Assembly: GCA_036844615.1 (NCBI GenBank)
Contig: DAIUFK010000005.1
Location: 11,929-75,928 of the forward strand
Reading direction: 5' to 3'
DNA from: Palsa-872 sp036844615
GTDB lineage: Bacteria > Chloroflexota > Dormibacteria > Dormibacterales > Dormibacteraceae
Length of the DNA stretch: 64,000 bases
Of the stretch, positions 49,872-58,658 are shown piece after piece. The notes under the pieces are model-generated. The model was not told the DNA's origin, made no database searches, and was given only the letters and a program-made list of their open reading frames with translations. Numbering within the stretch: position 1 is the first letter of the stretch; the number at the start of each line of letters is the position of its first letter. The position numbers and the translations under genes were made by a program.

Positions 49872-50752
49872 CCGGCCGCCGCCAGGGCGCCCCGCCTCGC
49901 CAGCAGGCCCTGCGGGCGCAGCACCATCACGAGGACCAGGATCGCGAAGGCCACCACCTCCTTGTACTCGGGCGCGATCGCCGCGGCGCTGAGCTCGGTG
50001 ACCATGCCGATGATGAGGGCCCCGATCATCGCGCCGTAAGGCTGACCCGCTCCACCCAGCACCGCGGCCGCGATGATCGTGATGAGGTAGCCGGCGCCGC
50101 TGGCGACTGCGAAGTTCTCCGAGTTCATCCCGGCAACCACGCCTGCCACCCCGCATAGCGCTCCGGTGGTGAGCCACACGACATCGATCACGCGTTGGGT
50201 CGGGATGCCGCAATTGCGGGCCAGGGTGGGGTTGGCAGCGGTGGCACGCATCGCCTTTCCCAATCGCGTGTACGCGAGCAGGCCGTGGATGGCAAGCATC
50301 AGGATCACGGCGACCACGATGATCGCGATCTGGGCGGTCGTCAGCACAAGTCCTCCCGAGCGCAGGAGCGGGCCCTGGTCCATCTCGTACGCAGACGTGC
50401 CGTAACCGACGATCGGCAGCAGAATGTTGGCGATCATCAGAGAGGCGGCCAGGGAGACGATCACCATCCCGATGAGGTTCGTTCCCTTGCCCTGGAAGGG
50501 CGCGTACAGGAATCGGTTCAACAAGAAGGACAGCACGGCGCCGGCCAGGGCGGCGGCGATCATTGCGGCCCAGACATTGACGCCGGCCTGGTTCACGTAG
50601 AAAGCAACGTAAGCGCAAACGATCATGACCTCGCCGTAAGCGAGGTTGATCATGTTCGTGATCCCGAACTGCATGGTGAAGCCGACTGCGGCGATCGCGA
50701 TCACGGAGACGCTGATCAGGCCGAAGCCAAGCGCCGCTACATAAAGTTCCAC
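49868..50752 (-). CDS. livH: Branched-chain-type ABC importer permease LivH (system 1)
   Basis: 294 residues with about eight membrane helices. GFTMQFGITNMINLAYGEVM near 24-43 is the conserved family start (GxTxxFGxxxxxNxAxG), RLGKAMRATAANPTLARNCG near 167-186 is the EAA-like loop, and VLGGAGQPYGAMIGALIIGM near 234-253 follows. It pairs with LivM to form the channel. 31 nt after the livK stop. Confidence 0.92.
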   Translation of the reverse strand: MELYVAALGFGLISVSVIAIAAVGFTMQFGITNMINLAYGEVMIVCAYVAFYVNQAGVNVWAAMIAAALAGAVLSFLLNRFLYAPFQGKGTNLIGMVIVSLAASLMIANILLPIVGYGTSAYEMDQGPLLRSGGLVLTTAQIAIIVVAVILMLAIHGLLAYTRLGKAMRATAANPTLARNCGIPTQRVIDVVWLTTGALCGVAGVVAGMNSENFAVASGAGYLITIIAAAVLGGAGQPYGAMIGALIIGMVTELSAAAIAPEYKEVVAFAILVLVMVLRPQGLLARRGALAAAG

Positions 50753-50783
50753 GGCGCCTGGCTCCTGTTGCTAAGTGGTGGGG

Positions 50784-52124
50784 CTATGCGTCGCCGCCCG
50801 CGTCGATGATCTGCTGGGTCTGGGCCTCGGACAGCGAACCGAGGACGACCTCGTTGCCGTCCTTGTCCATCGTGACCAGGTTGTAGCCCTGCTGCGAGTT
50901 GTTGAACTGGTTGAAGTTGTTCTCGCCGGCTGCGCCCACGTAACGGATCGACTGGCCGGCTTTGAGCGCGGCAACGCCGTCCTTGAAGGTGCTGACCACT
51001 GTGGCGCCGGGGACGCCGTTGGCGATGTCGATGATCTTCGGGTTGTAGAGCGTGCGATCCGCGCTATTGGCAGCGACCATGGCCAGGGCGGTCATGACGA
51101 TCCCGTCGTACAGGTGGACAGTGGGGCTCTTGCCTTTGTAGCTCGAAGCGCCCTTGTCGGTCGCCTCGGCTGCTGTCAGCTGGGTCACGAACTCGTCGTA
51201 GCCGGATCCCGACAACGTGAGCTTGAGATCCACCGCCTGGTAGTTGGCTTTGAAGTCGGAGAGTCCGATGGCGGTGGTCACCTGCTTGAACCAGACCGGG
51301 TCAATTGTGGCGCTGGTGCCGATGAACGGGATCACCTTGCCGTTCTGCTGCTTGACCTCTTTCATGTAGGTGCCGGCGGAACCGATGGTTTCAGTGAGGA
51401 TGACGTCAGGGTGTGTGAGCAGCATCTTTTGCACCTCGGTCCGGTACGACGAGGCGCCAAGGTGGATGGCCTGGTTGATGGCGATCGTCACACCCAGCTT
51501 GGTCAACGCGGCGACGGCGGGGCCGACGAACGTCTGCGAGCCGATGTCGTCGCCGAAGACCAGCGCAACCCTCGTGTACGGTGCGTGGCCCGGGCCGAAT
51601 AACGCGCTACCGATCATCGCGTATGCGTCGAACGAGTCTGCCGGGACCAGCCGGTGAAAGTACTTGGCGGTCGACTTGTTGAACTCCGACTGGCCGGTCA
51701 TGCAGAACATGGGGATGTGGGAGCGGTCGAGGATCGGGACCACGGTGGAGGCCTCGTCGGAGGTGCAGCCGACCACGCCCATAAGATTCGAGTTGCCGGC
51801 AATCATCGCGCTGGCCGCCGGCACTGCGTCAGCCGGCTCGCCTTTCGTGTCGAACTGCTGGCAGCCCACCTGGCGGCCGCCGATGCCACCCGCGCCGTTG
51901 ATCGAGAGCGAGGCCGCAATGCAGCCGGCGAGGTACCGAGGGCCGAAGCTGGCGTCGGCACCCGAGAAGGGGGCGAGGACGCCAACCAGCAGCTTGCCCG
52001 AGCCCAGTCCGCCTCCGCTTGACGAGGTTCCGCCGCAGGCGGCAAGCACCATGAGGGCGACGATGCCCATGACTAGCCGGGATCTGTTGACACGGTGACC
52101 AACGGCTGGATGAGTCTTGTTCAC
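50784..52124 (-). CDS. livK: Branched-chain-type ABC importer substrate-binding lipoprotein LivK (system 1)
   Basis: 446 residues. Lipobox VLAACGG with the lipidated Cys at about 30, then the periplasmic-binding fold type I used by Leu/Ile/Val, urea and amide receptors: KLLVGVLAPFSGADASFGPR, INGAGGIGGRQVGCQQFD and VVGCTSDEASTVVPILDRSH. GTG 52124 is chosen for its AGGAAC ribosome site; ATG 52139 would add five residues. The bound ligand is unknown: the downstream FAH-family gene points to a carboxylic or aromatic acid. Divergent from a GntR gene with palindromic operators between. Confidence 0.85.
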   Translation of the reverse strand: MNKTHPAVGHRVNRSRLVMGIVALMVLAACGGTSSSGGGLGSGKLLVGVLAPFSGADASFGPRYLAGCIAASLSINGAGGIGGRQVGCQQFDTKGEPADAVPAASAMIAGNSNLMGVVGCTSDEASTVVPILDRSHIPMFCMTGQSEFNKSTAKYFHRLVPADSFDAYAMIGSALFGPGHAPYTRVALVFGDDIGSQTFVGPAVAALTKLGVTIAINQAIHLGASSYRTEVQKMLLTHPDVILTETIGSAGTYMKEVKQQNGKVIPFIGTSATIDPVWFKQVTTAIGLSDFKANYQAVDLKLTLSGSGYDEFVTQLTAAEATDKGASSYKGKSPTVHLYDGIVMTALAMVAANSADRTLYNPKIIDIANGVPGATVVSTFKDGVAALKAGQSIRYVGAAGENNFNQFNNSQQGYNLVTMDKDGNEVVLGSLSEAQTQQIIDAGGDA

Positions 52125-52148
52125 GTTCGTTCCTCGCATTACCGAGTG

Positions 52149-52172
52149 GACAATCGATTGTCGACAATTCTA
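52149..52172. promoter_or_regulatory. Overlapping palindromic operators between livK and the GntR gene
   Basis: gacaatcgattgtc (52149-52162) and attgtcgacaat (52157-52168) are both perfect palindromes and share six bases. The TTGTCGACAA core is the kind of site FCD-type GntR proteins bind. On the minus strand a TAGAAT box (52172-52167) precedes them directly, so they would cover the start of livK transcription. No good -35 box was found. Confidence 0.65.
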
Positions 52173-52227
52173 TGCACAATTTGGGGCCAGTGGCCGCATA
52201 TTCTTACCGGCGAGAGGAACTCGAGGC

Positions 52228-52929
52228 ATGAAAACGACGTCCACAGCCTTGTTGGAGACACACGGGCAGGCCCCCGAGGGCATGGCGCGGGGCGGAGCCA
52301 GCGTGTACCTGAAGCTTCGCGAGGCGATAGTCGACGGCCGTTTCCAGCCCAACGAGAGGCTCGTCGAGGCGGACCTCGAGCGCGCGTTCGGCGCCGGGCG
52401 GACCGCCATCAGGGCCGCGCTGGTGAGGCTCGACCAGGAAGGCCTTGTCGAGCGTCAGCCGAATCGTGGCGCGAGAGTGCGGCTGGTGTCGGACCGCGAA
52501 GCGCTCGAGATCGAGGAGGTACGCGTTGCGCTCGAGCAGATGCTGGCGAAGCACGCAGCGACGAGGATCAAGCCAAGCGACGTGGCCGATCTGCGACGCA
52601 TCCTCGAGGACATGACTGCACGGGTGGAGGCGGGTGACCCGCTGGGCTATTCGGAGCTGAACGCGCGGTTCCACGAGACGATCTGGGCGATCGCCGACCA
52701 GGGCGTGGCGGCGACGCTGGTGGCGAACCTGAAGTCGCAGAGCATAAGGTTTCAGTACCGGACCATCCTTCAGCCTGGCCGGCCTGACCGCTCCCTGCGC
52801 GAGCACGGCCTCATCGTCGAAGCGCTCGCCTCGGGCGACCCTGACGCCAGCGAAGCCGCGATGAGAGAGCACCTGAGCCGCGTGGTGGAGACGCTCAAGC
52901 AGGCAATCGCCAGACACCGGAACACCTAA
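52228..52929 (+). CDS. GntR-family regulator with FCD domain
   Basis: 233 residues. The winged helix occupies about 25-90: YLKLREAIVDGRFQPNERLV, then FGAGRTAIRAALVRLDQEGL and VERQPNRGARVRLVSD. The FCD ligand domain (100-225) has LNARFHETIWAIADQ with its metal-binding His, SREH-like DRSLREHGLIVEALASGD and AMREHLSRVVETL. Such regulators usually repress an operon until an organic acid is bound. It is divergent from livKHMGF-FAH and probably controls it. ATG 52228 is the family-like start; the upstream in-frame extension runs over the operators. Confidence 0.9.
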   Translation: MKTTSTALLETHGQAPEGMARGGASVYLKLREAIVDGRFQPNERLVEADLERAFGAGRTAIRAALVRLDQEGLVERQPNRGARVRLVSDREALEIEEVRVALEQMLAKHAATRIKPSDVADLRRILEDMTARVEAGDPLGYSELNARFHETIWAIADQGVAATLVANLKSQSIRFQYRTILQPGRPDRSLREHGLIVEALASGDPDASEAAMREHLSRVVETLKQAIARHRNT

Positions 52930-52970
52930 AACACCGCCCCCACCCCACCTGCCGAGCCCTCCGCTCATCA

Positions 52971-53555
52971 TTGACTCCGACCTTGCTGAGAGTCCTGACG
53001 GTCATCGCTCTCATCTTGCCGCTGGCGATCGACACGCTTGTCCTCGGCACCGCCCTTGGAGTCGCGGGCATCGCCAAGCGAGAGCGGTTGCGAACGAGCC
53101 TTACCTTGACCGCATTCGAGGCCGGGATGCCGATCGTCGGGTTCCTGATCGGCGCCGGCATTGGCGGCGTCATCGGCCAGTGGGCCGATTACTTCGCGGC
53201 GATAGTCCTTGCCTCGACCGGTGCGTGGATCCTGCGCCCCGGCGGCGACGAGGAGGGTGAGGCCCTGCACGACGTGCGCCTCCTGGCCTCAACGCACGGA
53301 TGGGCGATCGTCGTGCTCGGCCTCAGCATCAGCGTTGACGAGCTCGCGGTCGGGTTTGGCGTCGGGTTGTTGGGCTTGCCACTGCTGTTGCTTGTCAGCC
53401 TGATCGCGGTCCAGGCGTTTCTCGCCGCGCAGGTCGGTATGAGGTTTGGGTCCCATCTTGCTGAAAGGGGGAGGCGCGCTGCCGGTAAGCTTGCCGGCGC
53501 CCTGCTCGTGCTTGCCGCAGCCCTTGTCGTGGCCGAAAAGCTCCTGTCCTCCTAA
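52971..53555 (+). CDS. MntP-like manganese efflux membrane protein
   Basis: 194 residues with six membrane helices. LPLAIDTLVLGTALGVAG near 14-31 and VLGLSISVDELAVGFGVGLL near 115-134 are the two internal repeats, each with the Asp (AxDxxxxG) that binds the cation. FLIGAGIGGVIGQWADYFAA lies between. Related proteins export Mn2+ or act as cadmium-resistance-like pumps. The TTG start at 52971 is weak; no better one fits. No yybP-type riboswitch is seen in the 41-nt spacer. Convergent with the hydrolase gene (4-nt overlap). Confidence 0.75.
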   Translation: MTPTLLRVLTVIALILPLAIDTLVLGTALGVAGIAKRERLRTSLTLTAFEAGMPIVGFLIGAGIGGVIGQWADYFAAIVLASTGAWILRPGGDEEGEALHDVRLLASTHGWAIVVLGLSISVDELAVGFGVGLLGLPLLLLVSLIAVQAFLAAQVGMRFGSHLAERGRRAAGKLAGALLVLAAALVVAEKLLSS

Positions 53556-54625
53556 ATCGAGGTCAGCTGCTCGTGCAGCCAGTCCGCCATCAGCGGACGG
53601 TACTTGTAGGCGATGTTGTTGCAGACGTGGTTGCCGTCTGGGTAGATCACCAGCGTTGAGTTGGGCGCCTCGCGCGCGATCCTTTCGGCTTGCGAGGGCG
53701 GGAAGAGGCGGTCCCTGGCGCCGTGGATCACGAGCATCGGCTGGCTGACGTTGCCGAGAACGCCACGCAGGTTCAGCTCGCCCGCTTTGTGCCTTGCCTC
53801 CGCCTCGCCCGCCGACTTCGTGTAGAACTTGTAGCCACCCTTCGTGAGCGGGTTCAGCGCGTCCCAACACTCGCCAAGGTCGTAGGGGCCGGCAAGCCCG
53901 ACCAGAGCCCGGATTCGCTTTTCATGGGCGGCCGCTCGCGGAGCGTAGATGGCGCCCATGCTGATCCCCATCAAGCCTATGCGGTCCTGGTCCACGCCAA
54001 GCTCTTGGCCCGCGAGGTGATCGAGCAGCGGCGTGATAACGGTCTCCCAGTTGGGGCGGATTGCGAAATGCACCGAGTTCTCAGATTGACCAGGGCCGTC
54101 AATGGTCAGCGTGGCCAAGCCGCGGCGCAGAAAATCCTCCTCGATCGCGTAGAGCTCCTCCTTCGACGAGTCGAGCCCCGGCACGATCAGGACGAGCGGC
54201 GGCCTTGCTGAATCCGGCCTTCGCAGATTGCCAGGGATGATGCCGCCTTCGAAGGGGACCTCCAGCCGTTCGGCGGGCGGGTCGAGCCGCGAGAGCGCCT
54301 TCCTATAAATCGCCACAGACCTATCTCGAAGCTCGGAGTGCAAGGTGGCGTCCTCGAACCACAGGAATTTGCCAAGGTGGTAGCACCACGAGGCTCGCTG
54401 GTATGCCTGGGCGGCGGAGAGCAATCTGCCGCGCTCCTCAGCTTCCCGTCCAAGCGCTTCGTGCACCTCGCCGACCGCTTTCCAGTTCGGGGCCCAGTCT
54501 TTCCACTCGGTGGTCCTTGCGACCGTGTCGTCGAAATCGTTGACGTCGATCCCGTTGGCGACAAAGCGAGGCCGCCAGTGGTGCGCGGCGACCTGGACAC
54601 GGTTGGTAGTTTCCTGTGCGCTCAT
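53552..54625 (-). CDS. Alpha/beta hydrolase (DHPONH/FrsA-like)
   Basis: 357 residues. A helical N-terminal part (1-130) precedes an alpha/beta hydrolase domain: PLVLIVPGLDSSKEELYAIE near 142-161 (oxyanion loop), GLATLTIDGPGQSENS, nucleophile Ser in GLMGISMGAIY near 216-226, and VIHGARDRLFPP near 298-309 with the acid. H in DGNHVCNN completes the triad. The layout matches 2,6-dihydroxypseudooxynicotine hydrolase-like C-C hydrolases and FrsA-type esterases. Last gene of the second Liv operon, after the FAD oxidoreductase with a four-base overlap. Confidence 0.82.
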   Translation of the reverse strand: MSAQETTNRVQVAAHHWRPRFVANGIDVNDFDDTVARTTEWKDWAPNWKAVGEVHEALGREAEERGRLLSAAQAYQRASWCYHLGKFLWFEDATLHSELRDRSVAIYRKALSRLDPPAERLEVPFEGGIIPGNLRRPDSARPPLVLIVPGLDSSKEELYAIEEDFLRRGLATLTIDGPGQSENSVHFAIRPNWETVITPLLDHLAGQELGVDQDRIGLMGISMGAIYAPRAAAHEKRIRALVGLAGPYDLGECWDALNPLTKGGYKFYTKSAGEAEARHKAGELNLRGVLGNVSQPMLVIHGARDRLFPPSQAERIAREAPNSTLVIYPDGNHVCNNIAYKYRPLMADWLHEQLTSI

Positions 54626-56214
54626 GTACGGGCCTCCCCCTTCGCAGTTATCGCTTCTTCAAGGCTCGACCCAAGGTCGCGCAACAGAACCTCTGCGCAG
54701 TTCCTGCCAGGCAGCCCTGACACTGAGCCGCCGGGGTGCGTGCAGGCGCCCGTCTGGTACAGGCCCTCAACCGGCGTCCGGTACGAGGACCACCCTTCCA
54801 CCGGCCTGAAGTACCCGCTCTGGTCAGGCGAGTTGGCTCCGCCGTGGCATGACCCGCGCCAGTTCGATGGATTCCTCCTTTCCAGGTCGAGCGGCGAGTC
54901 GACATGCTCCGCCATCACGATCCGGCGGGAAAGATTCGGCGACAGCCGCGCGAGCCTTTCGAACAGGCGGCTGGAGACATCGTGCTTGATCGCGTCCCAG
55001 CGCTCCGGGCCGCCGGCGAGCTCGTAAGGCAGAAAGCTGACGACCTTGAACGTGTGCATCCCATCAGGCGCCCTGGTGGGATCGATGACCGTCGGCGTGA
55101 GCGCGAGGAAGACAGGCTCATCGAGGTCGACACGGCCGGCTCGAAAGGCGGCAAGCATCGCCGCGTACGAGTCGAGCGACTCGAGAGCGCCCATGGTGAC
55201 GCTAGTGCCCGGCCCGTCTGCCATGGGGAAGCGCGGTGCCTCCGACATCGCGTAATGGGTGACGAACATAGTGAGGTTGGGCTGCCAGCGCGCCACGCCG
55301 GCCAGGTACTCGCCAGGAAGGTTCTCCTCGCCGACGATCCCAGGCAGGTGCTTGACGTGGATGGTCGAGACAATCGCCCTGTCCGCCTCGTGGATCGATC
55401 CATCCTCCGTCTCGACCGCTGTCGCCCGCCCGCCTTCGACTGCGATCCGCGTCACGCGCGCCGAGGTCAGGATCGTGCCGCCGTGCTCCTCGATGTCGAG
55501 CGCCAGGGCGCGAGGGAGCTGGATCGACCCACCCTCGGGCAGGATCCAGCTGAAGCGCTGCCGCCCGGCTGCCAGCGAGAACGCCATGAGCCCGCTCTCC
55601 GGCTCGTCGAGCGGGTGCAGCGTCATGAAAGCGATCCACGCGAAGAACGCGCGCACGTGCTCGTCACGGAACCGCTCGCGCACGATGTCGACAGCAGACG
55701 CGTTGCGGATCTCGATCATCTTTCCGGCAAGCGGGCTCGCCGCCATGCGCGACGCAACCTCGGCCGGCGGCCTTGGGGCGGTTGCCCTTTCTTCGTTGAC
55801 GACCGGCGCCATCAGGTCCCAGTCCGCGAGCAGCTGCCTGTAAGCGTCCGCGTCCGCTGCCGAAAACCTCGCCAGCTCGGCACAGGTGCGCTCGAGGTCG
55901 CGCCACATCGTGATTGAGCTCCCATCGAGGAACGGCATGGTGAAAACCGGGTCCGGATACAGATACTTGAGACCGTGCCTGCCGAGCTCGAGCTCGTTGT
56001 TGCGCATGAGCGGGTTGCTCTGGATCAGGTTGTGCGCAGTGGCACAGGGATCATGGAGAAATCCGGGCAGCGTCAGCTCCTCAGTGGACGTGTCGCCCCC
56101 GATGGCCGGCGATCCGTCCAGGACAAGAACCCGGAAACCGGCGCGGGCCGCATAGGCCGCGGCAACAAGGTTGTTGTGGCCGGCTCCCGCAAAGACGATG
56201 TCGTGACGGCTCAT
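54622..56214 (-). CDS. Phytoene dehydrogenase-like FAD oxidoreductase
   Basis: 530 residues. It opens with the FAD motif DIVFAGAGHNNLVAAAYAARA, then VLDGSPAIGGDTSTEELTLP near 31-50. The C-terminal FAD contact is LYQTGACTHPGGSVSGLPGR near 486-505. This is the crtI/amine-oxidase-related group (COG1233), which desaturates or oxidises diverse substrates; here it is embedded in an importer operon, so carotenoid synthesis is unlikely. ATG 56214 overlaps the preceding ATPase gene by four bases. Confidence 0.85.
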   Translation of the reverse strand: MSRHDIVFAGAGHNNLVAAAYAARAGFRVLVLDGSPAIGGDTSTEELTLPGFLHDPCATAHNLIQSNPLMRNNELELGRHGLKYLYPDPVFTMPFLDGSSITMWRDLERTCAELARFSAADADAYRQLLADWDLMAPVVNEERATAPRPPAEVASRMAASPLAGKMIEIRNASAVDIVRERFRDEHVRAFFAWIAFMTLHPLDEPESGLMAFSLAAGRQRFSWILPEGGSIQLPRALALDIEEHGGTILTSARVTRIAVEGGRATAVETEDGSIHEADRAIVSTIHVKHLPGIVGEENLPGEYLAGVARWQPNLTMFVTHYAMSEAPRFPMADGPGTSVTMGALESLDSYAAMLAAFRAGRVDLDEPVFLALTPTVIDPTRAPDGMHTFKVVSFLPYELAGGPERWDAIKHDVSSRLFERLARLSPNLSRRIVMAEHVDSPLDLERRNPSNWRGSCHGGANSPDQSGYFRPVEGWSSYRTPVEGLYQTGACTHPGGSVSGLPGRNCAEVLLRDLGSSLEEAITAKGEART

Positions 56215-56927
56215 GCAGCGCCGAGATAAAGGCGGCCGATCTCCGGATTGTTGAGGACGTCTGGGCCCGGGCCCTCGAGCCTGATCCTCCCGCTCTCCAT
56301 GACGACGCCGTGCGTCGCGATCCCCAGGCCAGAGCGCGCATTCTGCTCGACCAGGAGCAGCGTGTGGCCTGCGTGGTTCATCTCCCCGATGGTCTTGAAC
56401 ACGACAGAGCGGGTTTTCGGGTCGAGGCCCATCGACGGCTCGTCGAGGATCAGCAGCGAAGGATCGAGCATGAGCGCCCGCGCGAACTCGACGATCTTCT
56501 GCTGGCCTCCCGACAGGGATGCGGCGGGCTCGTGCCGGCGCTCGCGCACGATGGGGAAGGTTTCGCAGACCGCGGCAAGGCGGCGCTCGACGAGCCCGCG
56601 ATCGCGCACCGTGTAAGCCCCCAGCCGCACGTTTTCCCAAACGCTCATGGTCGGGAACAGGCTGCGTTCCTGTGGGACCTGGACGATTCCCTTTTTGAGG
56701 ATCGCGCGCGGGCTCAACCCGGCGATTGACTCGCCTCGGAAGCGAAGGGCCCCACGACTCGGGCGCAGCAGGCCGCTGACCACCCTGAGCAGCGTCGACT
56801 TGCCCGCCCCGTTAGGGCCGACTATGCAGGTGAGGCTGCCCTCCTGGACGGCGAGATCGATGCCGAGCAGAATGTCGCCTCCGCCGTACCCGGCGGCAAG
56901 TCCCTCCAGCTCCAGCAGTGCCGTCAT
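56211..56927 (-). CDS. livF: Branched-chain-type ABC importer, ATP-binding protein LivF (system 2)
   Basis: 238 residues. GPNGAGKSTLLRVVSG near 36-51 (Walker A), IVQVPQERSLFPTMSVWENV near 82-101 (LivF-type Q-loop), LSGGQQKIVEFARALML near 137-153 and LLILDEPSMGLDPK near 156-169. ATG 56927 is preferred to a start 12 codons earlier inside livG. Overlaps the oxidoreductase gene. Confidence 0.92.
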   Translation of the reverse strand: MTALLELEGLAAGYGGGDILLGIDLAVQEGSLTCIVGPNGAGKSTLLRVVSGLLRPSRGALRFRGESIAGLSPRAILKKGIVQVPQERSLFPTMSVWENVRLGAYTVRDRGLVERRLAAVCETFPIVRERRHEPAASLSGGQQKIVEFARALMLDPSLLILDEPSMGLDPKTRSVVFKTIGEMNHAGHTLLLVEQNARSGLGIATHGVVMESGRIRLEGPGPDVLNNPEIGRLYLGAA

Positions 56928-56928
56928 G

Positions 56929-57660
56929 TCAGGCGCCCAGGTAAGCGTCGAGGACCGCTGCATCGCTGCGCACCGCCTCCGGCTTGCCGCTTGCGATCTG
57001 GCGTCCGCGGTGAAGCACGATGACCTCCGAGCAGAGGTTCATCACAAAGCTCATGTTGTGCTCCACGATCAAGAAGGTCGTGCCCCGCGAGTTCAACGTG
57101 CGGAGCCGGTCGGCGATCCGTTCCAGTAGCGCCGGGTTGACCCCGCCGGCGGGTTCGTCGAGGAGGACAAGCTCCGGCTCCGCCATCATCACCGCACCCA
57201 GCTCCAGGAGCTTTCGCTGGCCGTATGAGAGCGACCCGCCGAGCGCGCCCGCGACGTGCGAGATCTCGAGGAAGTCGAGCATCTCCATTGCGCGCGACCT
57301 CTCATCGCTCCGAGCGGCCCGCGAGAACAGAGCGCGTAGTCCGCGGCGGCGGACCGGCACCAGCAGGTTCTCGAGAGCTGTCAAGCGCGGGAAGATGCGC
57401 GCGAGCTGGAAGGTGCGACCGATCCCCCGCTCGTAGACCCGATCGGGACCAAGGCCGTCGATGAGCTGGGATTTGAAAGTGATCCGGCCCTGGTCTTTGG
57501 CGATGAAGCCGGTGATCAGGTTGAAGATCGTCGTCTTGCCCGACCCGTTCGGACCGATCAACCCGGTGATGCCGCCGCCCGGGATGGCGAGGGTGCAGTC
57601 GTCGACGGCGACCACCCCGCCGAAGCGTTTGCTGAGGTGGTCGACCTCGAGCAGGCTCAT
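56929..57660 (-). CDS. livG: Branched-chain-type ABC importer, ATP-binding protein LivG (system 2)
   Basis: 243 residues. GPNGSGKTTIFNLITGF near 36-52 (Walker A), GIGRTFQLARIFPRLTALEN near 80-99, LSYGQRKLLELGAVMM near 142-157 as signature and LVLLDEPAGGVNP near 161-173. EHNMSFVMNLCSEVIVLHRG near 200-219 is the H-loop region. ATG 57660 overlaps livM by four bases; the longer frame upstream is inside livM. Confidence 0.92.
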   Translation of the reverse strand: MSLLEVDHLSKRFGGVVAVDDCTLAIPGGGITGLIGPNGSGKTTIFNLITGFIAKDQGRITFKSQLIDGLGPDRVYERGIGRTFQLARIFPRLTALENLLVPVRRRGLRALFSRAARSDERSRAMEMLDFLEISHVAGALGGSLSYGQRKLLELGAVMMAEPELVLLDEPAGGVNPALLERIADRLRTLNSRGTTFLIVEHNMSFVMNLCSEVIVLHRGRQIASGKPEAVRSDAAVLDAYLGA

Positions 57661-58658
57661 GGCGTTAAGCCTTCGCGAGCTGCGAGAGCGGCCTGACGTT
57701 TTGCGAGCAGTTCGCGAACCGACGGGATGATGCCTCGGGGCATCAACAGGATCACCAGAAGGAAGACCGACGCGTAAAGGACGAGGTAGAGGCGGCTGGC
57801 GCCAAAGTTGTAGGCGAGCCACAGCTGTGCGGGCTCGAGGATCAGGGCGCCGAGGACAGGTCCACCGATGGTGCCGAGGCCGCCCAGGAAGACCATCAAC
57901 ACCATCGAGATGCCGATCAAGGGGTCGATGACGAACTGCGGGTAGATGTAAGTGACGTAGTAGCCGTAGACACCGCCGATCATCCCCACCAACGCTGCGC
58001 TGACGACAAACGCGGTGAGCTTGAATGCGACAGCCGGCACGCCGACCGCCAGCGCCTTGTCCTCATCGTCGCGAATGGCGAGAAGGCCAAGCCCAAACTT
58101 CGAGCGGCGGATCCACCAGGAGATCGCCAGGGCGAGGAGGGCGAGCACGAGCATCGTGTAGTAGAAAGGGATGTTGTAGAAGTCGCCACGCCAGGGTGGT
58201 GCCGGGAAGGCAAGTCCTGCCCCACCGCCAGTCAGGCCGATCAGATTCTCCGCCAGCAGCTGCAGCATGAACATGAAGGCGATGGTGACGATCACGAAAG
58301 TGGCCGCCCGCGTGCGCAGCGCAAACCAGCCGACCCCCACCGCCAGCAGCCCGGTGAGGACACCGGCGACGGGCACGAACAGGAATGGCGTGTAGCCACC
58401 CTCGATCCCAAGCCTGGCCAGGATGAGGCCGAGCGAATAGGACCCGAAGCCGAAGAACCCGGCGTGCCCGAGTGAGATGTAGCCGGTGTAGCCGCCCATG
58501 ATGTTCCACGCGGTCGCGAGCCCGACGTACATCAGCGTGAACACCGCCATGTTCGTCGTCGCCGAATCCGGTGCGATCGCCGGAAGCGCAAGCGCAAAGG
58601 CGAGCAGCGCCAGCATGCCTACGCCTTTCAGGATGCGAACGTCTGGCAGGCGGCTCAC
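57657..58658 (-). CDS. livM: Branched-chain-type ABC importer permease LivM (system 2)
   Basis: 333 residues with about nine helices. NIMGGYTGYISLGHAGFFGF near 51-70 is the conserved LivM segment (GxxGxxSLGxAxFxG), RRSKFGLGLLAIRDDEDKAL near 193-212 is the ATPase-contact loop, and MVFLGGLGTIGGPVLGALIL near 262-281 follows. GTG 58658 overlaps the livH stop (GTGTGAG); an upstream ATG in frame lies within livH. Confidence 0.9.
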   Translation of the reverse strand: MSRLPDVRILKGVGMLALLAFALALPAIAPDSATTNMAVFTLMYVGLATAWNIMGGYTGYISLGHAGFFGFGSYSLGLILARLGIEGGYTPFLFVPVAGVLTGLLAVGVGWFALRTRAATFVIVTIAFMFMLQLLAENLIGLTGGGAGLAFPAPPWRGDFYNIPFYYTMLVLALLALAISWWIRRSKFGLGLLAIRDDEDKALAVGVPAVAFKLTAFVVSAALVGMIGGVYGYYVTYIYPQFVIDPLIGISMVLMVFLGGLGTIGGPVLGALILEPAQLWLAYNFGASRLYLVLYASVFLLVILLMPRGIIPSVRELLAKRQAALAAREGLTP

